Shown: positions 25,440-35,543, numbered from the stretch's first letter. The stretch: 64,000 nt of DNA from Eubacteriales bacterium (GCA_028706405.1 JAQWBM010000006.1:1-64000), one strand, 5' to 3'. The notes: generated by a model from the sequence alone, not told the origin. Program-made: numbers and translations.

Positions 25440-26729
25440 TTAAGATGCAGATTCCTCGCTCTTCTTGTTTCGTTTTAACTGCTCCACAAGCATTAAAGCC
25501 GGCCCTGTGTTATAATCTATCGTTCCTCTTGTAATTATGCATTTTTTTATGTCCTCCCTTGAAGGAAGCTCATACATAATATCTGTCATAACGTGTTCCA
25601 GTATGCTTCTAAGCCCCCTTGCCCCTGTTTTTCTTTCCAGTGCTTTTTCTGCTACTCTATCGATAGCGTCTTCTTCAATTTCCAGCTCTACACCATCCAT
25701 CATGAACAGCTTCTTATACTGTTTTAAGATGGCGTTCTTTGGCTCCTTGATAATTCTTACTAAGGCTTCTTTGCTCAACTCATCCAAGGTCACCATCACC
25801 GGAAGCCTTCCGATAAATTCCGGAATAAGCCCATATTTTAGTAAATCTTCCGGCTGGATCTTCTTTAAAACCTCAGATGTCTCTATCTTGGTTGATTTGA
25901 TGTCTGAGTTAAAACCAATAGTTTTTTCTCCTATTCTTCTTTGAATGATCTTATCCAGCCCATCAAACGCACCTCCGCAAATGAACAATACATTTGTCGT
26001 ATCAAACTGAATGAAATCCTGATGCGGATGTTTTCTGCCTCCTTGAGGTGGTACACTTGCAACGGTTCCTTCCAGGATCTTCAGCAGGGCCTGTTGAACT
26101 CCTTCACCGCTAACATCTCTGGTAATCGATGGGTTTTCAGACTTTCTGGCTATCTTATCGATTTCATCAACATAGATTATGCCCTTCTGTGCCTTATCCA
26201 CATCGTATTCTGCGGCCTGAATCAGTTTCAATAAGATATTTTCAACATCTTCCCCGACATATCCTGCCTCTGTTAGTGCAGTAGCATCTGCAATGGCAAA
26301 GGGTACATCAAGTATTTTGGCTAATGTCTGCGCCAGAAGTGTCTTGCCGGAACCTGTCGGTCCTATCATTACGATATTACTTTTCTGGATCTCTATTTCA
26401 TCGTTATCTGTTTTTGAGGTTGAGTTAATACGTTTGTAATGGTTATAGACCGCCACAGCCAGAGTTTTCTTTGCGTTATTCTGGTCTATAACATGATCAG
26501 ACAAAATTTTTGCGATTTCTTTCGGCTTCGGCAAGCGAAATTTTTCCTGCTTGCGGGTGCCATCCTCTTCCAGGGCATTGTAAAACTCTTCTTTTATTAT
26601 ATCCTGACAAAGCTCTATACATTCGTCACAAATGTATACGCTTGGCCCTGCAACCAGACGTCTGACTTGATCCTGCGGCTTGCCGCAAAATGAACATTTT
26701 AATTGTTTTTTAGCATCATACTTGCTCAT
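25440..26729 (-). CDS. clpX: ATP-dependent Clp protease ATP-binding subunit ClpX
   Basis: AAA+ unfoldase delivering substrates to ClpP. The N-terminal zinc-binding domain uses Cys12, Cys15, Cys34 and Cys37. Walker [16 protein letters not shown], pore loop [11 protein letters not shown], Walker [11 protein letters not shown] and the ClpP-docking loop region IGFNSDI follow. Sensor 2 lies in [10 protein letters not shown]. At 429 residues it has the normal length. It follows clpP by 15 nt, in the classical tig-clpP-clpX order. Confidence 0.97.
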   Translation of the reverse strand: MSKYDAKKQLKCSFCGKPQDQVRRLVAGPSVYICDECIELCQDIIKEEFYNALEEDGTRKQEKFRLPKPKEIAKILSDHVIDQNNAKKTLAVAVYNHYKRINSTSKTDNDEIEIQKSNIVMIGPTGSGKTLLAQTLAKILDVPFAIADATALTEAGYVGEDVENILLKLIQAAEYDVDKAQKGIIYVDEIDKIARKSENPSITRDVSGEGVQQALLKILEGTVASVPPQGGRKHPHQDFIQFDTTNVLFICGGAFDGLDKIIQRRIGEKTIGFNSDIKSTKIETSEVLKKIQPEDLLKYGLIPEFIGRLPVMVTLDELSKEALVRIIKEPKNAILKQYKKLFMMDGVELEIEEDAIDRVAEKALERKTGARGLRSILEHVMTDIMYELPSREDIKKCIITRGTIDYNTGPALMLVEQLKRNKKSEESAS

Positions 26730-26744
26730 AAGGCAATTCTCCCC

Positions 26745-27329
26745 TTAATCTCTAGGTCTCATTACTTTATCTATGATCCCATATTTTACTGCTTCATCAG
26801 CACTCATAAAATTATCTCGGTCCGTATCCTTAGCTATTTGTTCAAGTGTCTGACCAGTGTTTTCGCTGAGTATCCTATTTAACTTTTCTCTTGTTTTTAT
26901 TATCCATTCAGCATGAATCCGGATATCCTCCGCTTGACCTTTAATCCCACCTAAAGGTTGATGAATCATTATCTCGGCATTCGGAAGAGCAAATCTCTTT
27001 CCTTTCGCCCCTGCGGATAGAAGAAAAGCCCCCATGCTTGCAGCCATTCCGACACATATGGTCGAAACATCCGGTTTAATATGCCTCATTGTATCATATA
27101 TTGCCATTCCTGCTGTAACAGAGCCACCAGGGCTGTTGATATAAAAATTTATATCCTTTTCTGTATCCTCAGCCTCAAGAAACAATAGCTGCGCCACGAT
27201 GAGACTTGCCGTATGTTCATCAACCGCTTCTCCTAAAAATATAATCCTATCCTTTAATAGCCTCGAATAGATATCATAAGAACGTTCGCCTCTATTCGTT
27301 TGCTCGACCACCATTGGTACTAGTGTCAT
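26745..27329 (-). CDS. clpP: ATP-dependent Clp protease proteolytic subunit ClpP
   Basis: Serine protease that forms the tetradecameric chamber used by ClpX. The catalytic triad is visible: Ser98 in GMAASMGAF, His123 in MIHQPLGG and Asp172 in [10 protein letters not shown]. The start [11 protein letters not shown] is the usual short processed N-terminus. 194 residues is normal. It lies between tig and clpX. Confidence 0.97.
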   Translation of the reverse strand: MTLVPMVVEQTNRGERSYDIYSRLLKDRIIFLGEAVDEHTASLIVAQLLFLEAEDTEKDINFYINSPGGSVTAGMAIYDTMRHIKPDVSTICVGMAASMGAFLLSAGAKGKRFALPNAEIMIHQPLGGIKGQAEDIRIHAEWIIKTREKLNRILSENTGQTLEQIAKDTDRDNFMSADEAVKYGIIDKVMRPRD

Positions 27330-27370
27330 CTGTTTACCCCCTCTTGTTGCTTTGTTCTATCATCTATATA

Positions 27371-28654
27371 TTACTCAACTATCGCATTTTCAAACATAAG
27401 ATCAACAGCTTTTTTCATTTTTATGTCCTGTGCCATATAGTATAAGTTCTCTGCTCTCATTGCTTGCGTTAGTTTTTCAACGTCTATCTTGTATTGGTCG
27501 GCCATAGCCTGTATTTCTGCATTTACTTCATCCTCGCTTGCGTCAAGCTTTTCAGAATCTGCCACAGCTTCAACGATCAATCTGGTTTTTACCTTTTTAT
27601 AAGCATCTGTACGAAGGTCATTTCTGAACTCCTGCGAATCCTTTTGCGCTAATGCAAAGTACTTTTCCAAGTTAAATCCTTGAGTTTTTAATTGCTGCTC
27701 AAATTCCATCATCATTTCATCAATCTGCTCCTCTACCATGATGTCAGGAATATCAACTTCATTTGCTTCATAAACCTTCTCCAGAATGGCATTTTTGGTT
27801 TCATATTCCACTCTGGCCACCGCTGACTTTTCGAGCTTTTCTTTAGTGTCATTCTTCAACTCTTCCAGAGTATCAAACTCACTGACATCCTTTGCAAATT
27901 CGTCATTAAGCTCAGGTTTTTCCTCTTCCTTAATTTCATGCACAGTACATTTGAAGATGGCTTCTTTTCCTGCAAGCTCTTTGGCATGGTAATCTTCCGG
28001 GAAAGTGACCCTCACATCCCTCTGTTCATTTGCAACCGCACCTATAAGCTGTTCTTCAAATCCTGGAATAAATGAGCCGCTGCCAAGAGCTAAAGGTTGT
28101 CTTTCTGCTGTACCACCCTCAAATTGCTCATCACCGATAAATCCGGAATAGTCGACCATTACTGTATCTCCGCTCTGCGCCGGTCTGTCTACAAGCACCA
28201 GTCTTGCATTTCTTTTCTGTAAAGTTTCCAACTCCTTTGCAATATCTTCATCGGTTATATTCTGCTCAACCTTAGTGACCTTTACTCCTTTATACTCTTT
28301 AACTTCAAACTCAGGTTTCACTGTTACATTAATTGTCACGATAAATCCTTTGCCTTTTTCAATGTTATCAAATTCTACCGAAGGTTTGTCAACCGGATTT
28401 AAATTCAACTCATCAAGAGCTGCCGGATATTTGCTCGAAAACAAATCATTGATTGCGTCTTCAAAAAATATATCTTGCCCATAACGGGATTCGATGAGCT
28501 TTCTAGGAGCTTTTCCTTTTCTGAAGCCATCCAGAGAATATTTCCCTTTTGTAGATTGGTATACGTCGTTAATCGCTTTTTCAAACTCTTCGGCAGTGAA
28601 TTCCATCGTAAACTTAACCTGGTTTTTTTCTTTAGAGATAAAAGTTGATATCAT
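27371..28654 (-). CDS. tig: Trigger factor
   Basis: Ribosome-bound chaperone and prolyl isomerase for nascent chains. The ribosome-docking signature GFRKGKAP is at about residues 44-51. An FKBP-type isomerase domain (about 160-245) contains GDTVMVDYSGFI and GSGSFIPGFEEQLIGA. The C-terminal chaperone arms are helical and acidic. At 427 residues it has the normal length. The start follows AGGAGGATTAATA. It is the first gene of the tig-clpP-clpX group. Confidence 0.97.
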   Translation of the reverse strand: MISTFISKEKNQVKFTMEFTAEEFEKAINDVYQSTKGKYSLDGFRKGKAPRKLIESRYGQDIFFEDAINDLFSSKYPAALDELNLNPVDKPSVEFDNIEKGKGFIVTINVTVKPEFEVKEYKGVKVTKVEQNITDEDIAKELETLQKRNARLVLVDRPAQSGDTVMVDYSGFIGDEQFEGGTAERQPLALGSGSFIPGFEEQLIGAVANEQRDVRVTFPEDYHAKELAGKEAIFKCTVHEIKEEEKPELNDEFAKDVSEFDTLEELKNDTKEKLEKSAVARVEYETKNAILEKVYEANEVDIPDIMVEEQIDEMMMEFEQQLKTQGFNLEKYFALAQKDSQEFRNDLRTDAYKKVKTRLIVEAVADSEKLDASEDEVNAEIQAMADQYKIDVEKLTQAMRAENLYYMAQDIKMKKAVDLMFENAIVE

Positions 28655-28671
28655 TATTAATCCTCCTAATT

Positions 28672-28716
28672 GTTATAGCTTCTTAAGTAGAAAAGACATT
28701 TTTGCCTTGTTATAAG
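28672..28716 (+). repeat. Dispersed intergenic repeat, degenerate copy F
   Basis: TGTTATAGC, TTCTTAAGTAGAAAAG and GCCTTGTTATAAG: the two ends and the CTTAAGTAGAAAA block of the family with the centre deleted. It lies just upstream of the tig ribosome site. A 10-bp hairpin AGACCAATGG-TTTTT-CCATTGGTCT follows at 28727-28751. Confidence 0.55.
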
Positions 28717-28865
28717 CACCTATAAGACCAATGGTTTTTCCATTGGTCTAATGGTCTAAATCGCACAATGTGCGTATAATTATACCTTTATTTCCGAGTA
28801 AAGTAAAGTAATTATCCTTAATATCGAGCTTTATAACGTCTTTTCTTCATTATAATATAACGGAA

Positions 28866-28889
28866 AAAGATAGCCATAACAAGCTATCT
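28866..28889 (-). terminator. Terminator after the CYTH-domain gene
   Basis: AAGATAGC-CATAACA-AGCTATCTT. On the minus strand it is followed by TTTTTCCG. It lies 8 nt after the stop codon at 28898. Confidence 0.7.
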
Positions 28890-28897
28890 TAAAATTG

Positions 28898-29536
28898 TTA
28901 TTTTTCGTTCGCTTTATTACATAGCAGTTTCCAGCCTCTTGCGTACTTACTCATGTTTTCTGCTGTAAGCTGATACTTTTCCGCCAAAGCCTCACCGATT
29001 TTCCTTACATCCTCTTGTTCTCCGGAAAATAGCTCTATTTCGAGTTCACAGATTGGTAAGTTTCCAAAATCCGTTACTATTTCTCCTTCATCAATTGCCA
29101 CTTCGCAAATACTTATTCCTGTGTCGATTCTCATCCTGCTTCTTAAAAATCTTGTTTCCAAAATACTGTGTAACGGCTTTCCTTGAATCAGCTTAATCAT
29201 ATCCTGCCCGATTTCGCTCTCTTTGAATATCTCCGGATCCGGCTCAATAAAACAGATTTCCTCATTCACCGGAACGTTGATTTCTTCTCTCTTATGAAGT
29301 CCTTCATCATTGGAGCCTTTCCACTTTAGAGATGCTACCATACGGGTACCCTCCATGCGAACTCGGAATGCGATATCATTTTTGGATAGAATGTAATCAT
29401 CGGTATCAAAATAAGCAGCTTTCATATATACTTTTTCTCTTGAATCTTTTTCTTCGATACTTAAAAGACACTCGTCTTCCCATATGTTTTTAGAAGTTTC
29501 CTTATCTTTGATGCTATACTTCATTTCTATTTCCAT
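28898..29536 (-). CDS. CYTH-domain protein (triphosphate-tunnel metalloenzyme)
   Basis: Member of the CYTH superfamily whose beta-tunnel binds triphosphate and metal ions; characterised members are inorganic triphosphatases or class IV adenylate cyclases. The signature ExExK opens the protein (MEIEMKYSI). Further charged strands follow (FRVRMEGTRMVASLKWKG, LETRFLRSRMRI, CEVAIDEGEIV, ICELEIELFSG), supplying the alternating Arg/Lys and Glu of the tunnel. It ends with the usual SKYARGWKLL. It stands alone with its own terminator; the substrate cannot be decided by sequence. Confidence 0.88.
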   Translation of the reverse strand: MEIEMKYSIKDKETSKNIWEDECLLSIEEKDSREKVYMKAAYFDTDDYILSKNDIAFRVRMEGTRMVASLKWKGSNDEGLHKREEINVPVNEEICFIEPDPEIFKESEIGQDMIKLIQGKPLHSILETRFLRSRMRIDTGISICEVAIDEGEIVTDFGNLPICELEIELFSGEQEDVRKIGEALAEKYQLTAENMSKYARGWKLLCNKANEK

Positions 29537-29660
29537 ATCTATCTGTCTTTCCTTATTATCTTATAACGCGTAAATAGGGCTTTTGATGAAGAATTATGAG
29601 GTCTTTTGGGTTTTACTAATAGTACCATATACCTTTCGAGAATTCAACATCTAAAGTTTT

Positions 29661-31307
29661 TCAAGTTAGGTTTGATACCGCTGCTCCAAGCAAGATCGAA
29701 TATTTTTCCAGTTCAAGTATGATGTTATTGATTTCGTTGACGCTTTTCTGCGTCGTACCTGAATCTACAGCCAGATGAGTGTTATAAAAAATATTGCCCA
29801 TCTCTTCATGTATTTGTGCAAGCTTATTTCTAACCTTGAGCAGCTGCTCTTCGGAAGCAATTCTGTTATTGAGATCTTCAACGCTAAGTATAACGTCATC
29901 GTTCAGATAAAATTCTGAAACATCCTCTATCATGGTGCAATCATATCCCAAAACGTGTTTCACAGCAGCGGCGAAGTTCTTTTTGGAATCCTCCTCGCCA
30001 TGGACTAAAAAAATCCTTTTTGGTGGCTTCTGGAATGCTGAAAGCCATTCCAGCAGCCCCTCCTTGTCTGCATGTCCGGAAAAACCTTCTAAATTGTATA
30101 TTTCCGCGTTAATATGTATCTTTTCACCAAATATACTGACATCCTTATCACCGTTTACTATCGATCTTCCCAAGGTCCCTTCCGCTTGATAACCAACAAA
30201 AACAATGCTGCTATTGGGATTCCACAGATTATGCTTCAGATGATGCTTGATCCTGCCTGCTTCACACATACCGCTTGCTGATATTATTATCTTTGGGCTG
30301 GAATCGAAGTTCAACTGCTTGGATTCTTCGACTGTTCTCGTAAACTTTAAATTTTTAAAATCGAGTGGGTTATCGCCTTTTAATATAAATTGCCTTGTTT
30401 CTTCATCAAAGACCTGTGCGTTTCTTTGAAATATTTCAGTGGCAGTCGTTGCCAGAGGGCTATCTACATAAACCATAATATTATCCAGTTCATGCTTAAG
30501 TTCCTCGTGATGCTCATAATACATATTTAATTCGTAGATTAGTTCCTGTGTTCTTCCTACCGCAAAGGATGGGATCACCACCGTACCGCCCCGTCTGCTG
30601 GTCTTAAGGATGATGTCGATAAATTTTTCAAGACTCTCTTCATTAGTTTCATGAACTCTATCTCCATAAGTAGTCTCCATAATAAGATAATCCGCTTCGG
30701 TAACTATCTCTGGGTCCCGCAAAAGCGACTTGTTCTTTACACCGATATCACCCGAATAAACCAGCTTTGTGATACTTTTTCCTTCTTTTATCCAGAGCTC
30801 TATAATAGAGGACCCAAGGATATGGCCTGCATCTTTAAACCTTACATGAACATCGGGATTGATCTCAAACAGCTGATTGTAAAGTATAGGTTCAAGATAT
30901 TTTGCTGAATCTTCCGCATCCCGGGATGTATACAGAGGATCAATCATAGGATTTCCGGATCGCTCTGCTTTTCGGTTAAACCATTCCGCTTCTTTTTCTT
31001 GAATATATCCGCTGTCTTTCAACATTACTTCTACTAAATCCGCAGTCGCATCCGTGCAATAAATCTTTCCTGTATAACCATGCTTTGTGAGAAGCGGAAT
31101 CCGGCCGCTATGATCAATATGTGAATGACTTAGGAGCATAAAGTCAATTTCCGATGGGTCAAAGCCAAAACTTTCACGGTTAAGCTTCTCTAATGCACTG
31201 CTGCCCTGAAACAATCCACAATCCAGCAGTATTTTATACTTGTCAGTCGTAATGAGATGGCAAGAGCCTGTTACGGACATTGCTGCGCCTAAAAATTTAA
31301 TATTCAT
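29661..31307 (-). CDS. Metallo-beta-lactamase/beta-CASP nuclease-family protein
   Basis: A 548-residue protein of the RNA-processing (CPSF73-like) metallo-beta-lactamase family. The zinc motif LLSHSHIDHSGRIPLL lies at about 58-73. GHILGSS, YSGDIG and METTYGDR follow. The beta-CASP domain (about 220-390) contains IISASGMCEAGRIKHHL, and the C-terminal RMMBL-type segment has GFSGHADKEGLLEWL and LVHGEE. All metal ligands of an active nuclease appear present. A helical C-terminal extension of about 90 residues is less usual. An RNA endo- or exonuclease role is likely; the target is unknown. Confidence 0.88.
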   Translation of the reverse strand: MNIKFLGAAMSVTGSCHLITTDKYKILLDCGLFQGSSALEKLNRESFGFDPSEIDFMLLSHSHIDHSGRIPLLTKHGYTGKIYCTDATADLVEVMLKDSGYIQEKEAEWFNRKAERSGNPMIDPLYTSRDAEDSAKYLEPILYNQLFEINPDVHVRFKDAGHILGSSIIELWIKEGKSITKLVYSGDIGVKNKSLLRDPEIVTEADYLIMETTYGDRVHETNEESLEKFIDIILKTSRRGGTVVIPSFAVGRTQELIYELNMYYEHHEELKHELDNIMVYVDSPLATTATEIFQRNAQVFDEETRQFILKGDNPLDFKNLKFTRTVEESKQLNFDSSPKIIISASGMCEAGRIKHHLKHNLWNPNSSIVFVGYQAEGTLGRSIVNGDKDVSIFGEKIHINAEIYNLEGFSGHADKEGLLEWLSAFQKPPKRIFLVHGEEDSKKNFAAAVKHVLGYDCTMIEDVSEFYLNDDVILSVEDLNNRIASEEQLLKVRNKLAQIHEEMGNIFYNTHLAVDSGTTQKSVNEINNIILELEKYSILLGAAVSNLT

Positions 31308-31350
31308 TTCATATTCTCCCTCTTATGCTTGGATTTCTGCAGATTTAATT

Positions 31351-32073
31351 TTAAAGAACTTTACTTAAAAAATTTTGAGTTCTTTCGTGCTGTGGATTGC
31401 TGAAAATTTCCTTAGGCTTACCCTGTTCCAAGATTCTGCCTTCGTCTATAAACATCACTCTGTCTGCTACTTCTCTTGCAAATCCCATCTCATGGGTCAC
31501 GATCATCATAGTCATCCCCTGATTGGCAAGATCCTTCATAACTTGAAGCACCTCTCCAACCATTTCAGGGTCTAACGAGGAAGTAGGCTCATCGAAAAGC
31601 ATGATTTCCGGATTCATAGCCAGCGCTCTGGCAATTGCGGCCCTTTGTTTCTGCCCGCCTGATAAAGAGGCCGGATATACTTCCGCTTTATCCTGAAGGC
31701 CTACCATCTTCAGCAGCTCCCGCGCTTCCTTTTCAGCCTCTTGTTTCGCCATTTTATTTACTTTAATCGGGCTGATTGTAATGTTCTCAAGAGTGGTCAT
31801 GTGAGGGAACAAATTGAAATTTTGAAAAACCATCCCCAGATTCTTACGTATCCTGTTGATATCCACATGCTTCTTATTAATTTGCTCCCCATTTATATAT
31901 ATCTCCCCCGAGGTCGGAGTCTCCAGCAAATTGATGCATCTTAAAAACGTGCTTTTCCCGGAACCAGATGGCCCGATCACGCAGACAACTTCTCTTTTTC
32001 TTATTCTCTCAGTAATTCCACGCAGTACCTCAAGCTTTCCAAATCTCTTCGTAAGATTATTTACCTCAATCAC
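31351..32073 (-). CDS. Polar amino-acid ABC transporter ATP-binding protein (GlnQ-like)
   Basis: ATPase of a polar amino-acid importer. Walker [20 protein letters not shown]-loop [18 protein letters not shown], signature [32 protein letters not shown] and the H-loop [15 protein letters not shown] are complete. The pattern NLFPHMT and the 240-residue length are typical of GlnQ/ArtP-type ATPases. It overlaps the permease gene by 8 nt. The binding protein of the same system is further upstream, past a dispersed repeat. Confidence 0.95.
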   Translation of the reverse strand: MIEVNNLTKRFGKLEVLRGITERIRKREVVCVIGPSGSGKSTFLRCINLLETPTSGEIYINGEQINKKHVDINRIRKNLGMVFQNFNLFPHMTTLENITISPIKVNKMAKQEAEKEARELLKMVGLQDKAEVYPASLSGGQKQRAAIARALAMNPEIMLFDEPTSSLDPEMVGEVLQVMKDLANQGMTMMIVTHEMGFAREVADRVMFIDEGRILEQGKPKEIFSNPQHERTQNFLSKVL

Positions 32074-32731
32074 TTTGCGCCATCCTCCTTTCCATATAAG
32101 CTACAAGTCTGGAGAGAGGGATTGTAATGCTCAGATAGACAAAAGCCGTTCCCAAGTATGCCGGCCAAGCCTCAAATGTGGCTGCTGCCCAAAGCATGCT
32201 CCTTCTCGTCACCTCGACTACGGAAATGATACTCAAAACTGCTGTTTCCTTTAACAAAGCGATAAATTCGTTTGCCAAAGCCGGCAAAATGATTCTAAAT
32301 GCCTGTGGCACTACGATAAAACGCATTGCCTGGACGTGATTCATCCCCAAAGATCGGGCCGCTTCCATTTGCCCTCTATCTACCGCCTGCAAACCGCTTC
32401 GGATAATCTCCGCCACATATGCGGAGCTGTTTATCCCACATACGAGGATAGACGCGATGATCGGATCATCCCATCTGAATGCTATGCCATATTTCTGCAG
32501 AAGCATCGGAACCCCGGCATACATTATCAATGCCTGTACAACCAAAGGAGTGCCTCTTAACATTTCTACGTAAACGGAAAAGATCAGCTTTACCGGCTTT
32601 ATTGATGACATTTTACCCAGAGCTACAATCAGACCCGCAATAACTCCAATCAATACCGCGAATATTGTAATTTTCATGGTTACCTGGATGCCGCTGTATG
32701 CTATTAGTATCCCTTTAATATATATGTCCAA
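32066..32731 (-). CDS. Polar amino-acid ABC transporter permease (GlnP/HisM-like)
   Basis: Inner-membrane permease of 221 residues with about five helices. The characteristic EAA-loop [31 protein letters not shown] region is present as [19 protein letters not shown]. The N-terminal [16 protein letters not shown] motif is that of the HisM/GlnP family. Only one permease gene is visible, so it probably works as a homodimer. The upstream binding-protein gene is separated by about 257 bp that carry a hairpin and a dispersed-repeat copy. Confidence 0.93.
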   Translation of the reverse strand: MDIYIKGILIAYSGIQVTMKITIFAVLIGVIAGLIVALGKMSSIKPVKLIFSVYVEMLRGTPLVVQALIMYAGVPMLLQKYGIAFRWDDPIIASILVCGINSSAYVAEIIRSGLQAVDRGQMEAARSLGMNHVQAMRFIVVPQAFRIILPALANEFIALLKETAVLSIISVVEVTRRSMLWAAATFEAWPAYLGTAFVYLSITIPLSRLVAYMERRMAQSD

Positions 32732-32743
32732 CTCGCGCTTCTC

Positions 32744-32888
32744 CTTATACGCTTAAGCAGAAAAATTTCGACTGTAGAAATTTTTCTTACATCTGTGCGT
32801 CTCAACGAGACAGGGATATACCCACTGCCTTGAAATTAAGTTGTACCCGGCACCTAAAGAGGTGGAGGATATCTTTGTCTCGTTATAA
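32744..32888 (+). repeat. Dispersed intergenic repeat, long copy B
   Basis: Begins TATACGCTTAAGCAG, contains the perfect hairpin AAAAATTTC-7 nt-GAAATTTTT, and ends GTCTCGTTATAAA. It matches copy A (1864-2010) almost base for base over the first 60 bp and with a few differences after that. It lies between the binding-protein and permease genes of one transporter. Confidence 0.8.
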
Positions 32889-32988
32889 ACCCGCCCCCGC
32901 CTTATGGTGACAGTGAGGACGGTAGTGAAGGGATGGAGTACCTCCGCCTTTCACTACCGTCACCAGACACTGTTATTGTTATTGTTTA

Positions 32989-33774
32989 TTATTCAAACCA
33001 CTTGGTATATATTTCGTCAAAAGTTCCGTCATCGATTATATTCTGCATTCCCGTATTGATTTTTTCCAGTAGCTCGGTATTGCCTTTCTTTACTGCAAAA
33101 CCATACGATTCGGCATTCAAGGCTTCTCCGACTATCTCTATCGTTCCCGGCTTTGCCGCCATGTAATCCTTTGTTACAGGAAGGTCATTGATCAGCGCAT
33201 CAATCGTACCGTTCTGAAGGTCCATTACTGCAACATCCAGACCGTTATAAATCTTTGCTTCACCGATTTTGCCTTCATCAAAAAGCTCGGTTGCAAGTTC
33301 CGCTCCTGTTGTACCAATTTGTGCACCTGCCTTCATGTCAGGAGTCAAATCGTCGATACTTTTTATTGCGATATTACCTTCCTTGACTGCAACAACAAGC
33401 GCTGAATCATAATATGTAGTTGAAAAATCAACCTTCTCTCTTCTCTCTTTGCTGGCATTCATTCCAGATGCTATAATATCTATATTTCCTGCCTGCAATG
33501 CCGCAATCAATCCGTCAAAGCCCATATTAATCCATTCCAATTCAAAACCCTGGTCTGCTGCTATGGCATTCATCAAATCAACATCAAATCCAGCCAGCTC
33601 CTGTGTCTCTTCATCGATAGTATCAAATGGCGGGAAGGTTGGTTCCATAGCAACTTTGTAAATTGTCGGAGCATCGCTTGTTCCTTTCTGATCATCGTTC
33701 GCATTGCCACAAGCCGCAAACGCAAACGTCATTGCTATTATCAACAATATAGCGATTAATTTTTTCATCTTCAT
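32989..33774 (-). CDS. Amino-acid ABC transporter substrate-binding lipoprotein
   Basis: Lipid-anchored extracytoplasmic receptor for the adjacent polar amino-acid importer. A signal peptide with lipobox FAACG precedes a type-II periplasmic-binding fold of family 3: EPTFPPFDTIDEETQELAGFDVDLMNAIA near the start, GNIDIIASGMNASKERREKVDFSTTYYDS in the middle, and a GAQIGTTGAE hinge. The ATG at 33772-33774 is chosen because GAGGGAGAG stands before it; upstream in-frame codons would precede the signal peptide. The ligand is probably a polar amino acid; which one cannot be told. Confidence 0.93.
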   Translation of the reverse strand: MKMKKLIAILLIIAMTFAFAACGNANDDQKGTSDAPTIYKVAMEPTFPPFDTIDEETQELAGFDVDLMNAIAADQGFELEWINMGFDGLIAALQAGNIDIIASGMNASKERREKVDFSTTYYDSALVVAVKEGNIAIKSIDDLTPDMKAGAQIGTTGAELATELFDEGKIGEAKIYNGLDVAVMDLQNGTIDALINDLPVTKDYMAAKPGTIEIVGEALNAESYGFAVKKGNTELLEKINTGMQNIIDDGTFDEIYTKWFE

Positions 33775-33917
33775 AATACTCTCCCTCTTTTCTTTATTAT
33801 AAATGATATACGCCTGTATAATAATACAATGTTTGCGATATTTATTCAACATGTTTTTACTTATATATAAAACCCTTTTTCCCCAATTTATTTTACTATA
33901 GCATTTAAACATAAATA

Positions 33918-33946
33918 TTGGCGGAAGAGTTTATGTCTTCCGCCAA
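33918..33946 (-). terminator. Hairpin after the Cys-rich protein gene
   Basis: TTGGCGGAAGA-GTTTATG-TCTTCCGCCAA is an 11-bp perfect stem between two minus-strand genes. The following tract is A/T-rich rather than a T run, so termination is likely but not certain. Confidence 0.55.
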
Positions 33947-33997
33947 ATTAATTAATAGATATAAATTGTCGGACTGATGATCGGCTGGTTCATATGC

Positions 33998-34522
33998 TTA
34001 GCAATCTTTAGCGCAGCCGTCCCATTCGATGCACCTGCACATATCAGATATTTTATCCAGCGCTTCACATCTGCGCTTTTTATTCATTTCTCTCTCGGCA
34101 AGGACATCATCCAAGACTTCAGTAATGTCAACTAACCCATTTTCCAGCTCACAAAGTCCTTTCTGAATTGATTCTACGCCTTCACACATTCTGCATCTGC
34201 AGATATCCTGCAGCCCTTTTTTGATGCACATGATGCCTTCTTTAAGGTCACAGATACCTTTCTGGAAGCTGCTTTTACCTGAACATCCGCTGGTACTGTC
34301 TATATCTTTCGCACCGCGAATGATATAACATAACCCTTCTTCCACCAAACATAAACCTTTACGTATAGCTTTTATACCGTCACACATGCAGCACCTGCAA
34401 ATAGCCTCCAGACCCTCTCGGATACACTTGATGCCCTCATGAACTTTGCATATGCCTTTTTGTATATCTTCAATTCCTTCAATCCGGTCACAATCATAAC
34501 GACATGGCCTACAGTTATACAT
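33998..34522 (-). CDS. Cys-rich duplicated-repeat protein, unknown function
   Basis: A 174-residue protein with 23 cysteines, no signal peptide and no family that I recognise. It is built from two similar units at about residues 21-68 and 87-134. Each runs QKGIC, EGI-CI, GL, ICRC-MC-G, KGLC and GL (66-residue offset). Within each unit a short I-x-KG-L/I-C helix motif recurs about every 7-11 residues. The N-terminus (CRPCRYDC) and C-terminus (MCRCIEWDGC) add more cysteines. The ATG at 34520-34522 follows AAGGTGGAAAGAAT; the longer upstream reading lacks a site. Spore-coat-like cross-linking or metal binding are guesses. Confidence 0.75.
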   Translation of the reverse strand: MYNCRPCRYDCDRIEGIEDIQKGICKVHEGIKCIREGLEAICRCCMCDGIKAIRKGLCLVEEGLCYIIRGAKDIDSTSGCSGKSSFQKGICDLKEGIMCIKKGLQDICRCRMCEGVESIQKGLCELENGLVDITEVLDDVLAEREMNKKRRCEALDKISDMCRCIEWDGCAKDC

Positions 34523-34669
34523 ATTCTTTCCACCTTCTTGTTCTATTCTCACCATAGTATGGTGTAGTATATTATATGAAGAAGGGAATAAAAGGTGTCG
34601 TTTGGCGGTGTCATTTGGCGACGTTGTATATGTCTGTGATTTGCAGGTAATTTGCAAGCATTTTTGTAT

Positions 34670-34698
34670 TTGACATAGCTTTTAAAGTGAAATATACT
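34670..34698 (+). promoter_or_regulatory. Sigma-A-type promoter of the UPF0173 gene
   Basis: TTGACA (34670-34675), 17 bp, TATACT (34693-34698): a near-consensus housekeeping promoter 52 nt upstream of the start codon at 34750. Confidence 0.8.
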
Positions 34699-34749
34699 TT
34701 ATTACACATAGTTACAGTAAATTTTAATAATTATTTGGAGGTGACTTTT

Positions 34750-35445
34750 ATGAAGATTCATTTTTTAGGACATTCTTGTTTTTTATTAGAAGGAAGTAAA
34801 AAAGTTATTATCGACCCATATCTGAAACCCGATAATCCTGTAGCTTTAAAAACGGCTGAAGAAATCGAATGTGATTACATCTTGGCTACTCACGGACATC
34901 GTGATCATCTAGGAAGCTCTATTGCAATTTCCAAACGCACGGGCGCCACTATTATTGCTGCCTGGGAAGTAGTTTATCACTGTCAGACACTAGGTGCAAC
35001 AGGACATGGAATGCATATCGGCGGTGTTAATCAGTTTGACGGAATCAAAGTAAAATTGACACAAGCTTTGCATGGATCCGGCCATATCACAGAAGAAGGA
35101 AAACCTGTTACATACTTAGGAAATCCTTGTGGATTCTTAGTCTGGATGGACGGAATCTGCCTCTACCATTCGGGAGATACAGGTCTGTTTGGAGACATGA
35201 GGACAGTAATTGGAGACCTCAATAAAATTGATGTCGCATGCCTTTGTATCCCAGGCAACTACATGATGGATCCTGATGACGCAGTAATTGCAGCAGATTG
35301 GTTAAAAGCCAAATATGTAATTCCTATGCATTATAATTCTACTCCTCATACCGAGCAAGATCCCCAAGCATTTAAAGCAAAACTGGAAAGCAAAACCAAC
35401 AGCGAAGGTATCATCCTTAAACCCGGTGAATCCTTTGAAATCTAA
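34750..35445 (+). CDS. UPF0173-type metallo-beta-lactamase-fold hydrolase
   Basis: Cytoplasmic metal-dependent hydrolase of the UPF0173 (YtkL) group. It opens with MKIHFLGHSCFLLEG and carries the zinc motif THGHRDHLG (HxHxDH). CLYHSGDTGLFGDM and the C-terminal PMHYNSTP complete the metal site. 231 residues is typical. The ATG at 34750 follows TTGGAGGTGACTTTT; an upstream start would precede the promoter-proximal ribosome site. The physiological substrate of the family is not known. A strong promoter precedes it. Confidence 0.88.
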   Translation: MKIHFLGHSCFLLEGSKKVIIDPYLKPDNPVALKTAEEIECDYILATHGHRDHLGSSIAISKRTGATIIAAWEVVYHCQTLGATGHGMHIGGVNQFDGIKVKLTQALHGSGHITEEGKPVTYLGNPCGFLVWMDGICLYHSGDTGLFGDMRTVIGDLNKIDVACLCIPGNYMMDPDDAVIAADWLKAKYVIPMHYNSTPHTEQDPQAFKAKLESKTNSEGIILKPGESFEI

Positions 35446-35543
35446 CATATTAAATTGTAATTTCTTGACAAACAAAGGATCCTCTTGAATTAAAATCTAT
35501 TTCTAAGACAGATCTTTTTTTATTAAACACAGGGGCGAAAAAT

